A stretch of 64,000 bases of DNA, from positions 25,596,501 to 25,660,500 of the forward strand of contig NC_016132.3 in assembly GCF_000005505.3 (NCBI RefSeq). Direction: 5' to 3'. The position numbers and the translations under genes are program-made. Below, piece after piece: positions 62,866 through 64,000 of this stretch (positions are counted from its first letter, which is position 1; each line of letters opens with the position of its first letter). The notes below the pieces were generated by a model that saw nothing but the letters and a program-made list of their open reading frames with translations, did not search any database and was not told where the DNA came from. This DNA is from Brachypodium distachyon (taxonomy: Eukaryota > Streptophyta > Magnoliopsida > Poales > Poaceae).

Positions 62866-64000
62866 ATGGGGTACCTCTCCTGCAAGGCGGACTCGTCCGT
62901 GGCCACGTGCCGCTCCCTCACGGCCATCTCGCCGCTCCCCATCTCGCGCCGCTCTGGAAGGGGCGGCACCAGACCCAGGCGGCCCAGGCCCGCGGCGCTG
63001 CCTCCAGCCGCCGCCGCGCCGGAGATCGAGCGCTTCGCGTACGACGACCTGGAGGCCGCCACGTCCCACTTCGCCGACGCCGCGCTGCTCGGGAGGGGCA
63101 GCCACGGGGCGGTCTACAAGGCCGTGCTCCCCTGCGGCCGCGCCGTCGCCGTCAAGCGCCCGTCCCCTCGCCGCGCCGAGGTGGACAACGAGATCCGCAT
63201 CCTCTCCTCCGTCCGCGGGCCGCGCCTCGTCAACCTCCTCGGCTACTCCGACTCCGGCCCGGACCCGCACCGCCGCCCGCGCCTGCTCGTCGTCGAGTAC
63301 ATGCCCAACGGCACGCTCTACGACCTGCTCCACTCCAACCCTCGCCCCCCCGGCTGGCCCCGCCGCGTCCGCCTCGCGCTGCAGACGGCCAGGGCGCTGC
63401 GGGCGCTCCACGACGCCGCGCCCGCGGTCATCCACCGGGACGTCAAGTCCGCAAACGTCCTCCTGGACGCCAACCTCGACGCGCACCTCGGCGACTTCGG
63501 ACTCGCCCTCCGCGTGCCCAACGCCGCCGGCAATGCCGCTACGCAGGCGCCGGCCGGGACGCTGGGTTACCTTGACCCGGCCTACGTGACGCCGGAGAGC
63601 CTCAGCACCAAGACCGACGTGTTCAGCTTCGGGATCCTGCTGCTGGAGATCATGAGCGGACGCAAGGCCATCGACGTCCAGTACTCTCCGCCCTCCGTGG
63701 TCGAGTGGGCCGTGCCCCTGCTACGGAAGGGGAAGGTGGTTGCGCTCTTCGACCCACGGGTGGCGCCGCCCCGCGACCCAGTCACTCGGAGGGACCTGGC
63801 TGCGCTAGCCGCAAGCTGTGTGAGGTCTTGCCGGGAGCGACGGCCTTCGATGGCTGACATTGTTGAGCGGCTCATTGTCCTCAGCAAGGCGGTGTCTGCC
63901 AAGGTGTGGAACGGGATGGCAGTGGTCGGGAACCCTTGCGCCATCGTTGATGTTCAGAAAACCATCTCAAAGCGAGCTGCTGCATCAGAGAGGGAATCGA
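62866..64000 (+). CDS. Receptor-like cytoplasmic Ser/Thr kinase (At3g51990-like), 3' end cut by window
   Basis: The frame starts MGYLSCKADSSVATCRSL, the N-terminal signature of this small plant kinase group, and runs off the window after 378 codons. The kinase domain begins at ~FAYDDLEAATSHF. It has the glycine loop LGRGSHGAVYKAVL, the lysine of VAVKRPSP, VVEYMPNGTLYDLLH, the catalytic loop HRDVKSANVLL, DFGLAL, and the activation segment GTLGYLDPAYV, followed by DVFSFGILLLEIMSGRKAID. All catalytic residues are present and no signal peptide or transmembrane segment precedes the domain, so it is cytosolic or membrane-tethered. The codons are very GC-rich. ATG 62866 directly follows a stop (TGA) in the same frame. 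Substrates are unknown. Confidence 0.9.
   Translation, partial: MGYLSCKADSSVATCRSLTAISPLPISRRSGRGGTRPRRPRPAALPPAAAAPEIERFAYDDLEAATSHFADAALLGRGSHGAVYKAVLPCGRAVAVKRPSPRRAEVDNEIRILSSVRGPRLVNLLGYSDSGPDPHRRPRLLVVEYMPNGTLYDLLHSNPRPPGWPRRVRLALQTARALRALHDAAPAVIHRDVKSANVLLDANLDAHLGDFGLALRVPNAAGNAATQAPAGTLGYLDPAYVTPESLSTKTDVFSFGILLLEIMSGRKAIDVQYSPPSVVEWAVPLLRKGKVVALFDPRVAPPRDPVTRRDLAALAASCVRSCRERRPSMADIVERLIVLSKAVSAKVWNGMAVVGNPCAIVDVQKTISKRAAASERES

Noticed and set aside
62111..63589. A 492-codon plus-strand frame
   Set aside because: It crosses the kinase leader and coding region in the wrong phase; the kinase motifs are in the frame starting at 62866.

Overview
The window is nuclear DNA of a grass, most likely a BOP-clade or Pooideae species. 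This is inferred from the gene set (SHI/SRS factor, SUVH4/KYP, SQD1, OEP61, GT77, plant receptor-like cytoplasmic kinase), from GC-rich first exons, and from a dense population of grass 'CTCCCTCCG...CGGAGGGAG' Stowaway-type MITEs. There is no sign of bacterial, viral or organellar sequence. No species can be named from the sequence alone.

Layout. 1-10.2 kb is repeats: the 3' end of an LTR retrotransposon (to 2029), a retroposon carrying a MITE (4.4-5.5 kb), and a 3.4-kb solo LTR with an exact 5-bp target duplication (5806-9239). 11.5-12.7 kb holds a minus-strand SHI-related (SRS) zinc-finger gene with a GC-AG intron and no ATG where one is expected. A non-autonomous CACTA element follows (14490-16439). 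19.3-20.0 kb holds a stand-alone SAWADEE-domain gene. It converges on a 13.6-kb minus-strand SUVH4/KRYPTONITE-like H3K9 methyltransferase gene (20819-34370). That gene's 15 coding exons can all be placed, but exon 2 carries an in-frame TAG. Its introns hold a Helitron, a LINE with target duplication, a hAT MITE, retroposon tails and several Stowaway MITEs.

34.4-41.5 kb is a transposon pile: a TIR element, a PIF/Harbinger-like element with TAA duplications, then a CACTA inside a solo LTR (CCCGG duplication) inside a hAT-like element, then a Helitron with a duplicated 5' end.

42.5-64 kb is gene-richer, all on the plus strand: a GT77 glycosyltransferase (4 exons), a degenerate EF-hand-like protein (4 exons), SQD1 UDP-sulfoquinovose synthase (2 coding exons behind a 5'-UTR intron), an intronless OEP61-like TPR protein, and the 5' part of a protein kinase gene cut by the window edge.

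The genes do not form one pathway. The one suggestive pair is the SAWADEE gene (in known members a reader of H3K9 methylation) lying about 0.8 kb tail-to-tail from the SUVH4-like gene (a writer of that mark). SQD1 and OEP61 both encode chloroplast-directed products (sulfolipid synthesis; envelope precursor receptor). Exon boundaries were inferred by hand from splice signals, phase and family knowledge; no alignment was run.
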